From positions 6,946,001-7,010,000 of the forward strand of contig OX485803.1 in assembly GCA_950295325.1 (NCBI GenBank): a stretch of 64,000 bases of DNA, written 5' to 3'. This document shows, one piece after another, positions 12,670 to 25,368 of the stretch. The first letter of the stretch is position 1. Each line of letters opens with the position of its first letter. The DNA is from Polytrichum commune. Taxonomy: Eukaryota > Streptophyta > Polytrichopsida > Polytrichales > Polytrichaceae. The notes under the pieces are model-generated. The model was not told the DNA's origin, did no database searches, and worked only from the letters and a program-made list of their open reading frames with translations. The translations under genes and the position numbers were made by a program.

Positions 12670-13290
12670 AGATTTCCTATATCATTCTCTGAGTCTCAAG
12701 TATCCACCTTAAACAATTTTTTCATGTATAGTAAGTTTCCAAGTAATCTTTAAGTGTCCAACTCTCACGTTTGCTTAAGTGCTCAAGTTCTCAAATTCGT
12801 AGTAAAATTCACAAGTACCCAAGTTTCCAAATCTTCCAATCTTCAATTTAAATCTTTGAGTTATTCTCATATTTGAGTATCTATTCTAAATTCCATTCTA
12901 AATATTTTGAACTTCCAAGTTTGACCGTTCTTCCATTTGTGACTTGATTATTCAAGTTCCGAGAAGCTATTAGACTTTCAACAAATACCTTTTTATTCAA
13001 GTGTTCTGAGCTCTACAAAATTTCTAAGTATCAACGTAATGTGTCCAAAGGAATTTCTCTTCTCTTTCATCTTGAAAGTGTTTACAAATCTTTTTATTTC
13101 CTCAACGATATCTTGAATATCCAGAAGAAGGCTCAACTCTCAAGCCTTCAAGTTCTAAGTAATTTCTAATGATGAAAACTCAAACTGGAGCTTTCAAAAG
13201 TCTAAACAAAAATCTCAAGTATCCATGTGTGAAGTTCCAAGTGTCATGCTAGGTATCCAATTCTAATTTCCAAGTCCCAAGTGGTTTTTC
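12670..13290. repeat. Degenerate CAAGT/TCCAAGT-rich stretch
   Basis: Words such as TTCCAAGT, CAAGTATCC, AAGTGCTCAAGTTCTC and TCAAGTTC recur at irregular short spacing over about 600 bp. This looks like a strongly decayed minisatellite. Confidence 0.5.
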
Positions 13291-13604
13291 ACTTTTATCA
13301 AGACCTTGGTGACACTTCATGTAAATTATTCGGGGTCGAATGAGGTGTAATAGGGTCCCTTAGTACCCCTATTTATAGTTTGTAAAAAATAAAAAATAAA
13401 ATACAATCTGGTTCTTGGATTTACTAAATACAGTATTGTGATGTCTCTATACCCTATAATTTAGTAGCAATTTATCTACATTTTAAAGATGTGACTCTAA
13501 CCGCTTCCTAATATATATTTTCCACGAACATATGGTGGTTAATGTAGTTATTCTCAACTATTTTCTAAGTCTAAGACTTCCTAAATCTTAATACTAGGTC
13601 TTCG

Positions 13605-13760
13605 TCATTTCCCAAGACTGGGATCTTCGCTAGTGTTCTTGGGTTGGGGTCTTGCGAAAGGGTCACTGCTGGGAGTCTTGAGCAAGGGTCTTTGCTTGAG
13701 GAGGGAGTCTTAGGCAAGGTCTTGGGTTTTGGGGGGGGGGGTTCTTTGTGGGGTTGTGGG
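13605..13760. repeat. GTCTTG-rich simple stretch with an 11-G run
   Basis: GTCTTG and GGTCTT words recur with spacings of about 10-25 bp (TTGGGGTCTTGCG, GGGAGTCTTGAGC, AAGGTCTTGGG). The run of G at 13731-13741 follows. The open frame here is repeat-driven. Confidence 0.5.
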
Positions 13761-13860
13761 TCCGCCTTTAAATCATTTGTCCCTCTTCTTCGATCTCCAA
13801 GGACTTCGTCATCTCCTACCCTTATTCATGCATGTTCCGTTGTCATGATGTGGGCCGGTT

Positions 13861-14789
13861 AGTATTTAAAACGTAGGCATTTACGTGTGTTATTGCTATT
13901 CCAAGTATGCATGTAGATGGATGTTAGTATGATGTTACATTAACTATGTTATAGTTAGTTGTTTAATTGAGAATTGTTCTTAAGTTCAAAACCGGGAGTG
14001 CTTGGTAGGGAGTACTTGAGGGTTAGGAAAGGTTTAGGATTTACAGGCGGTGGTGGCAGCCGTCACCTAGCCATTTAGGGTTTTTTTATGCCCTAAACCT
14101 AATGATTTCCTATTGGCTGAATGGGGGCAAAGGGGATGATGATTTAAGGGGTAGAAGAAGGGTAGTGAGGCATTCTTATGGATATTCTTGAAGGATTTGA
14201 AGGGTTAGTGTTTGATGAGCTTAAGGGGTTGAAAAAGTGAGTATTTTTAAGTGCTTAGAGAAGTTGAGGGTGTTGAGGGTGTTGAGGCTACTTGGAGAAG
14301 TGAGGGTATCCACTAGAGAAAGTGTTGTATCATCTACATTTGGTTTATAAAGAACGCAAAATTTGGGCCTCGGGTCTTGGTCTTGTGCATGATGGGAGAA
14401 ATATCTTGTAGCAATATTAGAAGAGTATTTTTGGTGAGGTACATCACTTGTATTGAAAGTTTGAGGGCATGATATATGTTAAAGAAGGAACAATGAAGCG
14501 TTAAAGCAAAGGGGTCTATAACTATAGTAGCTAAGTAACACAACTTTGAAGTTTTGATTATGTGCAAGTAATGTAACTGTGAATGTGAGATTTGAAGGGT
14601 AGCTTGAGAAATGCCTTGTCTCAATTATGGTGAAATTTTAACTCCTTAATGTGTTATAGATTTAGAGTTATTAATCTTGATGCAACCAAATTTTTAAGGA
14701 ATTGTTGATGACAAATAGACAAGGTATAAAACTACTTTGCAAAATTTTGTGAGTAGAACATGAAGGACTTGAAGTTACATGCATACATG
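13861..14789. other. No feature recognised
   Basis: Contains short G-rich word repeats such as GTTGAGGGT near 14270 but no gene. Confidence 0.5.
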
Positions 14790-15912
14790 TGGTTTGAGAT
14801 GCAAAGGTCCATCATGAGCTAAATAAAATCTTGTGAGATTTACCAATGGAGTAAAGCTTCTATTTTGAAGCCAACATGCATGTAACAACTTTTAGAAATT
14901 TCCGACATGAATTGGGAGGTGGTCAACATGGACTTCATCTCTAGCTTGACACCTTCCACTCATGGTTGTGATGCTATCTTTGTGTGTGTGGATAAGTTGT
15001 CCAAAATGACCCATTTTATGCCAACCATGACACACGTTATTGTTGAAGAAACGGCAAGGTTATTTTGTGATCATGTATATAAACTTCATGGTCTACCTAA
15101 AGTAATCCTAAGCGAAATAGACACTAGATTCACAAGTAGGTTCTAGAATGCATTGCATGGTCTTTTGGGGACGAGGTTGACTATGTCCACCGCATTTCAT
15201 TCTCAAACCGATAGATAGACAGAGTGGGTAAACCGCATCATTGAGGACATGTTGTGACATTATGGAAATATGGTGCATAATGAGTAGGATAAATTCCTTG
15301 CTATAGTAGAATTTGCATATAATGACTCTTGGCAAGAGTTTGTTCGGAATACTATGTTTGTCCTCAAAACATGTCAACATCATGTGACACCAATTAGTGG
15401 GATTAATAGGTATCAAGTCCATGTTGCACGTGTCATTGTGTAGTCCAGAAACACCCATATGGCATGGTCCAAATGGCTTCATATTAGGGTGCCCTTGGCC
15501 TTAGTTATATGATGTTATTGGCACTCATGGGACAATTGATGAGTTGAGACTCCTTGCATTGAAATCCATGGTATAGTGAGTCGATATTATTGAATTATAG
15601 TTGGCAGGTAGGTAGAGATTGCGCAATTGTATGTATTGCATTGAGTGACCCTTGTAATCCACCTTTTAATCTCACCTTACCCCATAAAAATCACCGGAAC
15701 CAAGTCTAATATAGGTTTTGATACCCAATTCTTACTTAAAACTCATTTAGACCTATCAAACAACCTTATAATAACACCTAGAACCCCAAATTGACTCTTA
15801 TTTAACCTTCCATGTGTGTTATGTTCAATTGAACCCAAACCAAAAGCCTATCTGCAAATGTCAATAACATATAAATGGTCTCATACTTGGTGTAAATTGG
15901 AGCTCAAGTACC
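14790..15912 (+). mobile_element. Ty3/gypsy retrotransposon relic with integrase core
   Basis: An open frame at 14907-15146 reads NWEVVNMDFI...DAIFVCVDKLSKMTHF...LHGLPKVILSEIDTRFTSRF. These are the D and second D blocks of a chromovirus-type integrase catalytic core. After a stop at 15147 the same frame continues with STAFHSQTDR and FAYNDSW motifs, including the expected Glu (TEWVNR), broken by several stops. The reverse transcriptase, protease and gag regions were not found. The sequence after 15480 is shared with a third locus at 50.9 kb and may be LTR or 3' region. A diverged copy lies inverted at 1412-2550. Confidence 0.85.
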
Positions 15913-17429
15913 TATATATGTGATGGTGTTGATGTTGGATCCACAGCCTTTGTGACCACATGTAATGGAATAATTATGCAAATGGGAGGGGACATCGCAT
16001 TTTGCATTTAAAAAAAAACAAAACTCAAATGGTAAGCATTCATTACTGGAGAATAATATGTTAAAGGACTCCAAAATTGAACAAACATGGAACAAACGGT
16101 GAACTTACGTACTCCATTGGAATTTCATGAATTTTTTTAATAGGTTCATCATCATCATTGAGGGAGATCATTTTTGGCAGTGAGGGAGATCATTGAACCA
16201 CCATTATGAGGTGAGGATATGATGGTGCCAAGATGACATCACAGAGGGTTGAGCCTCTCTCGAATGCGATGAAGTAGCACTGCTACACCAACAAGCATAA
16301 ACAATTGTACGTGCAAACCACATAAACATAGAGATTATATTCAGTGTTTGAAATCCACATCTACATTTAAAAAAAGTCACAAGTAGATGCAAAGGCATCA
16401 ATAAATGATATTGGTTAAGTCAACGCCTTTATTAAGAATTGCAAAGACTTAGGGTTTTTTTCTTGTCCACCTCTCCATGACATATTTACTTTCAAAATTT
16501 GCATTTATGCATTCGTGCAATTGAAAAAGGTTGGTAGCTTTGTTGCACTTCTCTCTACTACCCATGTTAGCCACTCCTTGTAGTCTACATTACCCTACTA
16601 CCCATACGTTATTACTAACATGTTACCAATGACACTATTCTTGAAGGTTGTACCAATACTGCCCACCCCCCAATTTTGGTTGAGACTCATAGATGTACGA
16701 CCTTATAATCTGACCTACTTACAACCATATGTATTTACTAGTTATATGATATATGTTTTAATCTACTCCCTCTTATACCGGCAACGTTACAACCCTCCAG
16801 CCTGTGATTGATCTACCATATTAACTTCTAGCTTCCTAACTTAGTCTATGTATGACCAAGATTACTGCACTATTCTATAGATGGTGGGTCCCTAGTTAGT
16901 AGTGATATTGAGGGTTGACCAACTTAGATTGACCAACTTAGTCCTCTTAATTCTAACACTAATGTAGTAGATACTTCTTATTATTAGGAAAAATTAATGT
17001 AAGACATACATAAGTCTTGTCTCTCCAAGACTTCTTGGAATGAATTGCTTTGACAAGCCTTACTACAACCATAAATAAGTTAGGAATCCCTTCAAATCCA
17101 AAAGCTAATATTCCAAGGACCAACACTATTACATTCATTAGCAAGGTCGTACACCGCAAAACTTCACCACTCCCTTGTACTTCTCACTTGCTTTTGCACT
17201 TTCTAAGTAGGTACTAGGATTTGTGGCCTAAGAAAACCTCATTCCGCTATCCTAACCACCAATTCTTATGTAGCCATCCTAAGGTTACAAGCACCGCTCT
17301 TATTTTAATTTTTCATAAATCTTCTCCTTCGCTGATAGTTTTAGTTGCCTCCTTAAAAACAACCTAATTCTACCTTTGGCTAGTTACTTAGTAAAGCATA
17401 AGTCCTTGCCATAGGAGACCATACTGAAG
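15913..17429. other. No feature recognised
   Basis: AT-rich intergenic sequence; short frames only, none recognised. Confidence 0.5.
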
Positions 17430-18010
17430 TTTTGACACGTCATTTACAAAGCCTTTGAGGAAAATAAAAAAACATTTTGAGCTATCTTCAATGTTACCCT
17501 AATGTTGATATTTGTGTTCTTCGCACCGAGGACAAAAAAATTCAACTTTTTAGAGATCACTTTGAAAGCCCTTGAAAAAAATGTGCATTTGAGAGAAATA
17601 AATAAAATTTTGTGCTAGCTTTAAAGTTACCAAAATGTTGATATTAGTCACCTCGTTTCAATTTCTTTGAGATTTGTCAAGGTCACTTCAAAAGCCTTGG
17701 GAATTGATTCCAAGGCCATTTGTAGACAAATTGACTAATTTCAATTTTTTTGAGAGGTTCAAAATTGCTTCAAAATCCTTGGGAAGCATTGCAAGGACCA
17801 TTGGAAACAGTTTGAGAAAAATGAAGGAAATTATGAGAGCAACTTAAGGGTATCCAAATGTTGGAATTAGTCATCTCGGCACCAAGATGACTAATTTCAA
17901 CTTTTTGGAGAGTTTTCAAAATTGCTTTGAAAACCCTAGGACGTAATATGAGGACCATTTGTAAAACAAATTGAGAAAAATAAAGGAATTTGTGAGAGAA
18001 ACTTCAAGGT
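17430..18010. repeat. Degenerate tandem array
   Basis: The block (A/T)TTTCAA(C/T)TTTTTGAGAG...TCAAAATTGCTT...CAAGGACCATTTG...AATTGAGAAAAAT recurs about four times (near 17541, 17659, 17740 and 17896). The last two are clearest, about 155 bp apart. The spacing of the older copies is irregular. Confidence 0.65.
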
Positions 18011-20064
18011 ATCGGAATGATGGATCGCTTGTATTATGCTCCTTAGGGGCCGCTTTTGTTTGAAGTTCGAGCATTTGAAAGATGTGATCATGGCCAACAA
18101 TTGAAGGGTAAACCATAATTTCTTGCCATGAGTGTGGTAGCAAATAATATACAATACGGATTATTGATTGTTGTGATAAACAATCCGAAGATTTGCAACC
18201 CAACTTTGATTCAAATAACTCCTTATGACCAAGATTACCCAACAACACATGTAATTGTGGTTGTAGTTTCAGCACAAAAACCTTGCAAGAATTAGATGTG
18301 CACAATACAATGAAGGATGCTGATACACAATACCATGCCACTCTATATTGGTGGTTGTATTCTAGTGCGGTCACAAAAGAAGGCTTCCACAATCTTTCAA
18401 TACAGTTGAGATTGTGGCCTTTCTAACACAAACAATGAATTGGTCGGACGATCTTGATAAGTTCTTGGGGAGGACAACTAATATGTGTTGTGGTATACAT
18501 ATGCATTAAGAAGGCATGTATTTGTAATTTACTTGATGTGTTTCTAGTCCCGTAAACTTTTGGGCTTCCTAAATTTCAATTCAATGAATACAACTTGTTG
18601 TATTGCAATTTGTGTCACCGAGTCCATGTGCACATGAAATTGATGATCAAACCAACTCGTCTGTGCTTCATCCAGAGTCTCCAACGTAGCCCACATCCAA
18701 ATATATGTCGTTTCTCAAGAATTTTGTCGAGCAAAATGACCTTGTTGCAAATCTTTCTACAAATTCCTCTTAGCATACTCTACTACATAGCTTTGATGAG
18801 TTCATTGTGAAAGTTACACCTGATTCTAAAAGTTAATTATATGGATGTGATTCTTGATGGTGTCTTGGGGGTGAATGTTCATAACACCTACCAAGGGGGA
18901 GGCCGAGGTGAAAAATGTTGATTTCTATTGTAGAGCTTGATGATTATTATCTTGATCCAAATTAACACCTAAGTCATGGTCAAAGACCCCAAATTAGTCT
19001 AATGAACTTAGTTTGGAATTAAAAAGCAACAAACTATGTCAACTAAGTCCATTTTTCCTTGTAGGTGTTAAGAAACGAAATGCATGTCTTGGCAAGACTT
19101 CTCTTTTGTGACAATTTTCAAAAGATCCTGGGAAAAGTGTTTAATTCACACATCTTAACGCCCCTACACACCTGACCTTAATTAAAAGTTACAGTTAAAG
19201 CGACCAACCAAATCGGAGTTATTGGAACCTCTAAGACAACAATAGCTAAAAGTGATGCTTGGGAATGACTAGCAATGGATGAGGAGCAACAAACTTAGTT
19301 CTATCTTCGTAATAACTGGCAAGGAAGTAGCAGGCGCTACATCATCAACCCTACAGTTGTTGATTTTAGAGCTTGCCAACATTGATGTTAGGCATGCTTG
19401 GCACTATATAAGCACCCATGTTTGAACAACAAATATATACAAATGAATTCTCCTTTGAGACAAGCCCTTTTAAGGTCATCTGGGAATGGGGCATTAGAAT
19501 GTGAAATACTCCTTAGATCTTTAAGAGCTCATAACGAGAGCCTCGGGTTGGAACTATGCAGATAGAGCCACACTCTATTGAACTTCCCCAAATCTCCATC
19601 AAACCTCCTATTAGAAGTCACTGCAGAAGGCTGAATTTTGGAAACACCCATGGAATTTAAGTGCAACCAGGAGTCAACAAATTGTAGTGATGATGATGTA
19701 AACTTTTAGTTACCTGTGAGAACACAAAGAAGATTTAGATTGAGTGCAGAACACAATCACTTTTTTTTGTGCCACTGGGCACTATGTCACTGCAGTTGCC
19801 AGGAGGAGTCCTGAGGCAAAAATCAGATTACTTACAGCCTCCTTCCGAATTGCCACAGGCCTGAAGATATTGAAGATGCTACACTGTTGCCAAAGAGAAT
19901 ATTATCATTCCACAGCTATCCCCATGTTTGTCTCGCTGAAGGAAATCATAGTTTCAAAGTGCAGGGCTCTATAATGTAGGTTTAATCTTAGATAAAAACC
20001 CAGTATCAATTTCATTTGTATGGATATCATGGGAGCGTTTGTATCGTGCCTAAATCAAACATAG
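18011..20064. other. No gene recognised
   Basis: Several short frames (for example 18595-18810 plus, 19744-19974 plus) match nothing I know. Probably relic repeat DNA. Confidence 0.45.
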
Positions 20065-20330
20065 CAATATTGTGAACACCTATATGTGAAGTGTAAATCT
20101 AAGAACCGACACCAAAAAGACTTTTAAACGAGATTGGAACTATTTGCTCAATTTATTCTAATTACTCTAAACTCAACAGTGAACATGATTGAGAGGACCT
20201 ATTTGGCAATGTGGCAATGAGTAATCGATTCATATGATATCTAGCAAGTGAGTACGGACACACTAATCATCTTGCACTAATTGCTTGTTTCATGCAAGTG
20301 GGTGTGGAAGGAAAGTATCCAAATAACACG
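20065..20330 (+). repeat. R1 dispersed repeat, copy b
   Basis: The blocks GAACACCTATATGTGAAGTG, GACACCAAAAAGACTTTTAA, CGAGATTGG and TAATCATCTTGCACTAATTG match other R1 copies (for example 45.9 kb). It is partly deleted in the centre. Confidence 0.65.
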
Positions 20331-20546
20331 TCCATCTTACCCAGGTGCAGGCTCCAACAGGTCATGAATTTGTCACAATAATCTTGATGGCACTCATATT
20401 CGAACCCTTATCACACCACAAAAGTTAAACTGATTAACCTTTCTCAAATGCCCCTAGCTGATAGGCGCCAAGAGGGAATCATCACATATGAGCTGACCTC
20501 TCGACCATCCAAGACAAAATCCTCACCCCGGATAGGTTTGTGGCTG

Positions 20547-20640
20547 ATTCATCTCTAATGACTTGAACTAGCCTACTTCATGTCTTTAAAGATAATTTTG
20601 GTGTCAAATCAGCTAAAAAATAGTGTGTTCCGGACTACTT
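20547..20640. repeat. R2 dispersed repeat, copy 1
   Basis: It shares GATTCATCTC(A/T)AATGA, TCGAGGTCTTTC-like text, CAAATCAGCTAAAAAATA and GTGTTCCGGACT with 39715-39812. Confidence 0.55.
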
Positions 20641-20879
20641 ATCCACTACCCCCTCACCCTCATAATCCAACTTCTCCACTATAAAAAGTCTGGTCTGAAT
20701 GCTTGGGAATCCCCTCATCCAGTTGGCAATTATTATCATTTCAAATTGCACAACCTGAGGAGAACCGCAAAAGAGGAACTTTCCCTTGAAATAATAGGCC
20801 CTGCCCATAGGCATGACAATTAAGCCTAGAATGGATAGTATATATTGAGAACATAGTCTAATTCTCATGATAACACGTC

Positions 20880-20945
20880 TTTTTAGCGGAGTCCATGCTT
20901 AACTACAAACTTTGCCATACACCACTCAAATCAATCTGATTAAGA
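20880..20945 (-). repeat. R1 fragment behind PEPCK
   Basis: On the minus strand this reads GATTTGAGTGGTGTATGGCA and AAGTTTGTAGTTAAGCATGG, matching the start of the 62.7-kb R1 copy. It marks where the PEPCK 3' flank meets repeat DNA. Confidence 0.55.
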
Positions 20946-21355
20946 GTGACCACAAAAAGCCCACATACCTGATACAAAGTAGTGAGACTCACAGGATGCA
21001 ACTTAAGAAAGGGAGATTAATATGGACATATGTATCAAATGAACAAAATCATCACCATCGAAGTCTTTTTAGACCTTGACAGAAAAAAATATGTCCCAAC
21101 AAGGGTTAGCTACCTGAGTGCAAGTAGTACGGACTATTCCTAGAAGATCTAACGTTTCGTCATTATCAAGTGTTGTCTCGAGCTGCACAAAACTCTAGTG
21201 CAGAAGCAGTGGAGTAAAAATTTACTGGTTATCGATCTTGAGAGGAATCAAAGAACAATTCAAAACTGACCATTGGGAGTCCCATCACATTCCCATACGG
21301 TCTTGTTGTGCTGTCACCAAGAGCGTGGACTATCCAGTCCAGAGTGAATTGGAAA
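20880..21355 (-). other. 3' flank of PEPCK, probable 3' UTR
   Basis: After the stop codon the minus strand continues without a clear AATAAA. Two donor-like sites occur, CACTCAG/GTAGC (exon end 21114) and GTATCAG/GTATG (exon end 20969). An acceptor at 21003-21002 would define a 33-nt mini-exon (21001-20969). This allows 3' UTR introns, but it is weak. By about 20940 the sequence becomes an R1 repeat fragment, so the transcript end is probably before or within it. Confidence 0.3.
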
Positions 21356-24300
21356 TTACATCACTGGGCCAGCTGCAAGAATTTGCTCTGTGAGCTTGGC
21401 ATCACCACCAACCTTGTAGTCTGTGTATATTTCAAAGTTCTTCTGGAAAAGCCCTGCTAGCTTTTTCAAGGTTTCACTGTAGTACTGCTTGTCTGGCCAC
21501 TGCAATATCATAGCCAAATATAGAGCCAAGATTCTCAGATCCACAAATCATGTTTTACTTTTCAAACAAGTAGAAAGGCTCAATATCTTCCACTAGGTTC
21601 CATTGTTATTCTAGTTCATAGGAGGTTGACATTCTCACACTATACAATGGATGGATGCTATCAAAGAAATGCAGAAGTATGAACAATGTGAATCCAATGT
21701 TAACCACTGTTTAAGAGGTTTGTCCAAGTACATGCGATAGCGTTCAAGAGGTTATCAAGGGTTGAGGGTACTTACAGAATTTTCTGGGTGCAACACTTCG
21801 CTTGGAACTCCCTTGACTTCAGTCGGGACAGCCAGATTGAAAATCGGAGTTGCTTCGTACTTCGCTTCCAAGAGGGAGCCATCATGGATGGCATCGATTA
21901 TCCTCCTTGTGTATGCAAGTTTCATTCTCCTCCCAACACCGTAGCTGCACATGTAAATGGACATAAAGTTGAAATGAGATTCAAAAGTCATGGCCCGCAA
22001 CAAAACAAAAGAGAATTTCATTTGGAAAAATAAGTGTAATGATATTGGAGGTGAGGTCGTTGTTACCTGCCACCAGTCCATCCAGTGTTGACAAGCCAAG
22101 CAGTAGCACCGTGTGTCTTCATTTTCTCAGCAAGCATGGCAGCATATTTCGTTGGGTGCAACATGATGAACGCCGCTCCGAAACAAGCTGAGAATGTCGC
22201 AGTTGGCTCCTTCACACCGTCAACGGTGCCAGCAACCTGAGCTTGCAAACATCCTGCTTAATGAGACCATGGTCCAGCAAAAACTAGACACCATATGCAT
22301 CCAAGTAAATTCCTTCCAAAAACAACAAAATGGATCAGAATACAATGAACTGAATTGAATAGCTTACCAGAGCAGTGTAACCACTGATGAAGTGGTACAT
22401 GGTCTGTGCAAGTGTCAACTTGCTCACTGGTGGCAACACTCCAAAGGCATCGCAAGCCAAGAGGATGACATTCTTGGGATGAGGCCCAACACAGGGTAGC
22501 TTGACATTAGGGATGAACTCGATGGGGTAGGCTGCCCTTGTATTCTCTGTTACAGCAACAACAGCATATTTACTAAGCAGTAGTTACAATACAATGGACA
22601 ACATATACACACCAAGATAATGATGGTAATTTTGCCCTGTTCGTGCTTTTGACATCAGGCCACAAGGATCAAGAGAGAATTTCATTTGATGAACAAGAGG
22701 TGTGAGCAAAAAATTCATAAAATCTTACCAGTGACAGACTTGTCCGTGTAGTCAACGTCTCTGTAGTGCTCCTCAAATACCACATTTTCTAGCACTGCAG
22801 GAAAAGGAACCATAGTCAGGGAAGACAACAAGTAAAGCTTCAGAACACAGGATAGAGTGAAAAATTGGGTGAAAAAGCGTGTATTCATGCAACAGAAACT
22901 AAGCACAAAATGACAACAATTTTAAATCTCTTACCAGTTCCAAATTTGATGGCATTCCAGATTTCTGGCTCCTTTTCTCTTGCGAGATCAATGCACTTGG
23001 CATAGCACCCACCCTCGATGTTTGACACACCATTTTCACTCCAGCAGTGCTCATCATCACCAATGAGATAGCGGTTTTCATCAGTCGATAGAGTTGTCTT
23101 ACCGGTGCCTGCCACACAAAAACATCAATCAGCAACAATGTCCAGGCACTCGAGCGAGAGATATAGTTGTCTTTTCTTTCTTTCTCTACCCTATTCAAGC
23201 ACACGTGAGCTTCTCGTTTTTTTACCAACGATACCTGATAATCCAAAAAACAACGCCACATCCCCTGCCTTCCCCATATTGCAGCCTGAATGCAACGACA
23301 GGATTCCTCTTTTGGGCATCAAGTAGTGCATCACGCTGAACAGACCCTTCTTCATCTCTCCCGCATATTGCGTCCCCAGAATCACCATCTCTTTCCTTTT
23401 CAGGTTCAGATCTATGCTAGTTGAGGATGTCATGTAATGTGTGTATCGATTGCAAGGGAACTGTCCGGCATTGTAGATTGTGAAGTCCGGAGTCCCAAAA
23501 TCCTCCAGCTCTTCAGGTGTAGGGCGGATGCACCTGCCACCCATATGCTTAATGCCACCGAGCACACCAACACACAGACTTACATGCATCATCCAAACAG
23601 ATCTCTCTCCCTCTAGGACCAGGCTAGAGGGAGAGCCCTCCAGTGTGATGGATGCATGATCTCCAGGACCTCAGATCCTTCGAGGATCCAGTCACCTTGA
23701 ACTCTCTTTTTTCTTTCCAAGATTTTTTTAACAGTGAGTGGGCAGTATCCAAAGCAGAGGTCAGTGTTTAGCGTTTAGGTGTTCGTACCGGGTTTTGAGG
23801 GTTCAGGGTTCAGATTGATCTGGCAAACTTACATGTTATGCATAAAAAGCGAATGATAAGCACGGGCGGATATAATCCGGACTTTGATGCGGTTCTCCTC
23901 ATCCCAATTCAAAAACTGATCGTTGACAAAAACCTGAAGAAAGAAACAACAGGATGTATACTTCAGAGATGCAAAAGAAGCAATAAGAGGGGAAAACTCT
24001 GCATCACAAAGCTCACATATTTCAAATAACTCCACGTTCAATTTCATACCTTTTCCAAAGAGTTCAAGTAATCCACAGCTCTTTCCCTGTTCACCAGGAA
24101 GGTTTCCTCGTCCATCTCGATGTTTGGAGAGCCCCTGGAAACACACATGACCATATCAGTACCACGAAAACAATTACACATGTACAAAGCCTGTGGAACA
24201 CAATCACTAGATATTCTTTGTTGACCATAACCATATTGATCACTACCACCAAACCAACTACATATGTACAAAACATGTGGCACACAGTCATAGCATATTC

Positions 24301-25315
24301 TTTATTCACCATGAGCAAGCACAAGCTCAACATAGAATTAAGAATTTGCTACTTCCACTGCATCAAAGAGTAACAATACAAGACTTCAATACTTACTTTC
24401 CCCACCACAAGTCATCCTGCGAGGTCTCTTCCCTCACCACACGTTTGTCCTTGGGTGAGCGCCCAGTTTTGGCACCAGAAAGAGTAGCAAGGGCGCCACT
24501 TGCTGTGATGTAGGAGCCTTTCTCAAACTTGATGGCCTGTTCATACAGTTCTGCATCCCCAACCATATGCAAGATGAAGCAGAGGCATGCACAACCGTAA
24601 AGCCAAGATTTGCAAAGAGAAAGCTTGATCAACAAATGTTTACTCTTGCATCCCAGAGGCAACAGAAGTTAAAGTTACCAGCAGGGGAGAGGTTGTAAAG
24701 GACATGGGTAAACTTCAGTGAACTGTCACTGTTGTCAAGCCTGGGAGCAACCACAGACACGGGTGGAGACCTCTTCCTGGCTGGATCGCCCTTAACAACT
24801 TGAGGGCCAACTTCACGAGTCAATGAGGCCAGAGATGCACTGCAGAACGATATCAAGAACGAGGTTAGCCCAAAATGAGTAATTATTTTTGTTTGAAGTA
24901 GAAAAACATGGATTTCTTATGTGCAGCTATGAAGAGGAATTTTTTTTAGTAACTGAAGATGGTTTGTTTACCTGATGGAGTGCATCTGCTGCGAATGGCG
25001 CTCCTCTTCACTCATGTAGGACCTTGGTGTGAGGGGGCCCTTCGGTGTCAAGCCGCCCTTGGGTGTGGAGGGATTTGTGGAGTTTCTGGGAGTGGAAGGA
25101 GCTGATGCCTTCTTCTGCTGCAGAGCATGAAGCTCGTCCACATTTGCCACTTTCACAGGCCGGGAGGTGTCATCCTTGCAAACTTCACGCTGCGCAGTTG
25201 CAGGCACCTTCGTGTTGATCTTCGACAGGCCATTGGGGACCAGTGATGCAGTAGGGCTATTGAGGCTGGCGAACTCAAACTCGCCTTCGTGTTTCTCGTT
25301 CCCGATAGAGGCCAT
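21356..25315 (-). CDS. PCK: ATP-dependent phosphoenolpyruvate carboxykinase, plant type, 12 coding exons
   Basis: The enzyme decarboxylates and phosphorylates oxaloacetate with ATP to give phosphoenolpyruvate; in plants it is cytosolic and serves gluconeogenesis. The coding exons, read on the minus strand, are 25315-24972, 24839-24679, 24550-24397, 24134-24050, 23933-23833, 23533-23235, 23108-22935, 22794-22729, 22546-22368, 22236-22067, 21944-21776 and 21499-21356. All introns are GT-AG (116-299 nt). The sum is 2046 nt, or 681 residues, close to plant PEPCKs of about 670. The start is the first ATG of the exon and gives a plausible N-terminus. Visible motifs are GRSPKDK (198-204, substrate Arg), EMKKG (341-345), the metal-binding His363, the P-loop [11 protein letters not shown] (379-389), IGDDEHCW (397-404) and ENTRAAYP (462-469, catalytic Arg465). 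The N-terminal extension has KKASAPSTP (68-76), four Thr-Pro pairs and RKRSPP (136-141), which resembles the regulatory phosphorylation region of plant PEPCK. No frameshift or stop is seen, so the gene looks functional. Confidence 0.97.
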
Positions 25316-25368
25316 TTTGCTCTGCCACTCTCAACACTAGGAACCTGCACATGTGACACACAAAAATT

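Noticed and set aside
23838-24029. Plus-strand frames within the PEPCK locus (also at 21762, 23094 and 24277).
   Set aside because: They are antisense shadows of the PEPCK exons and introns.
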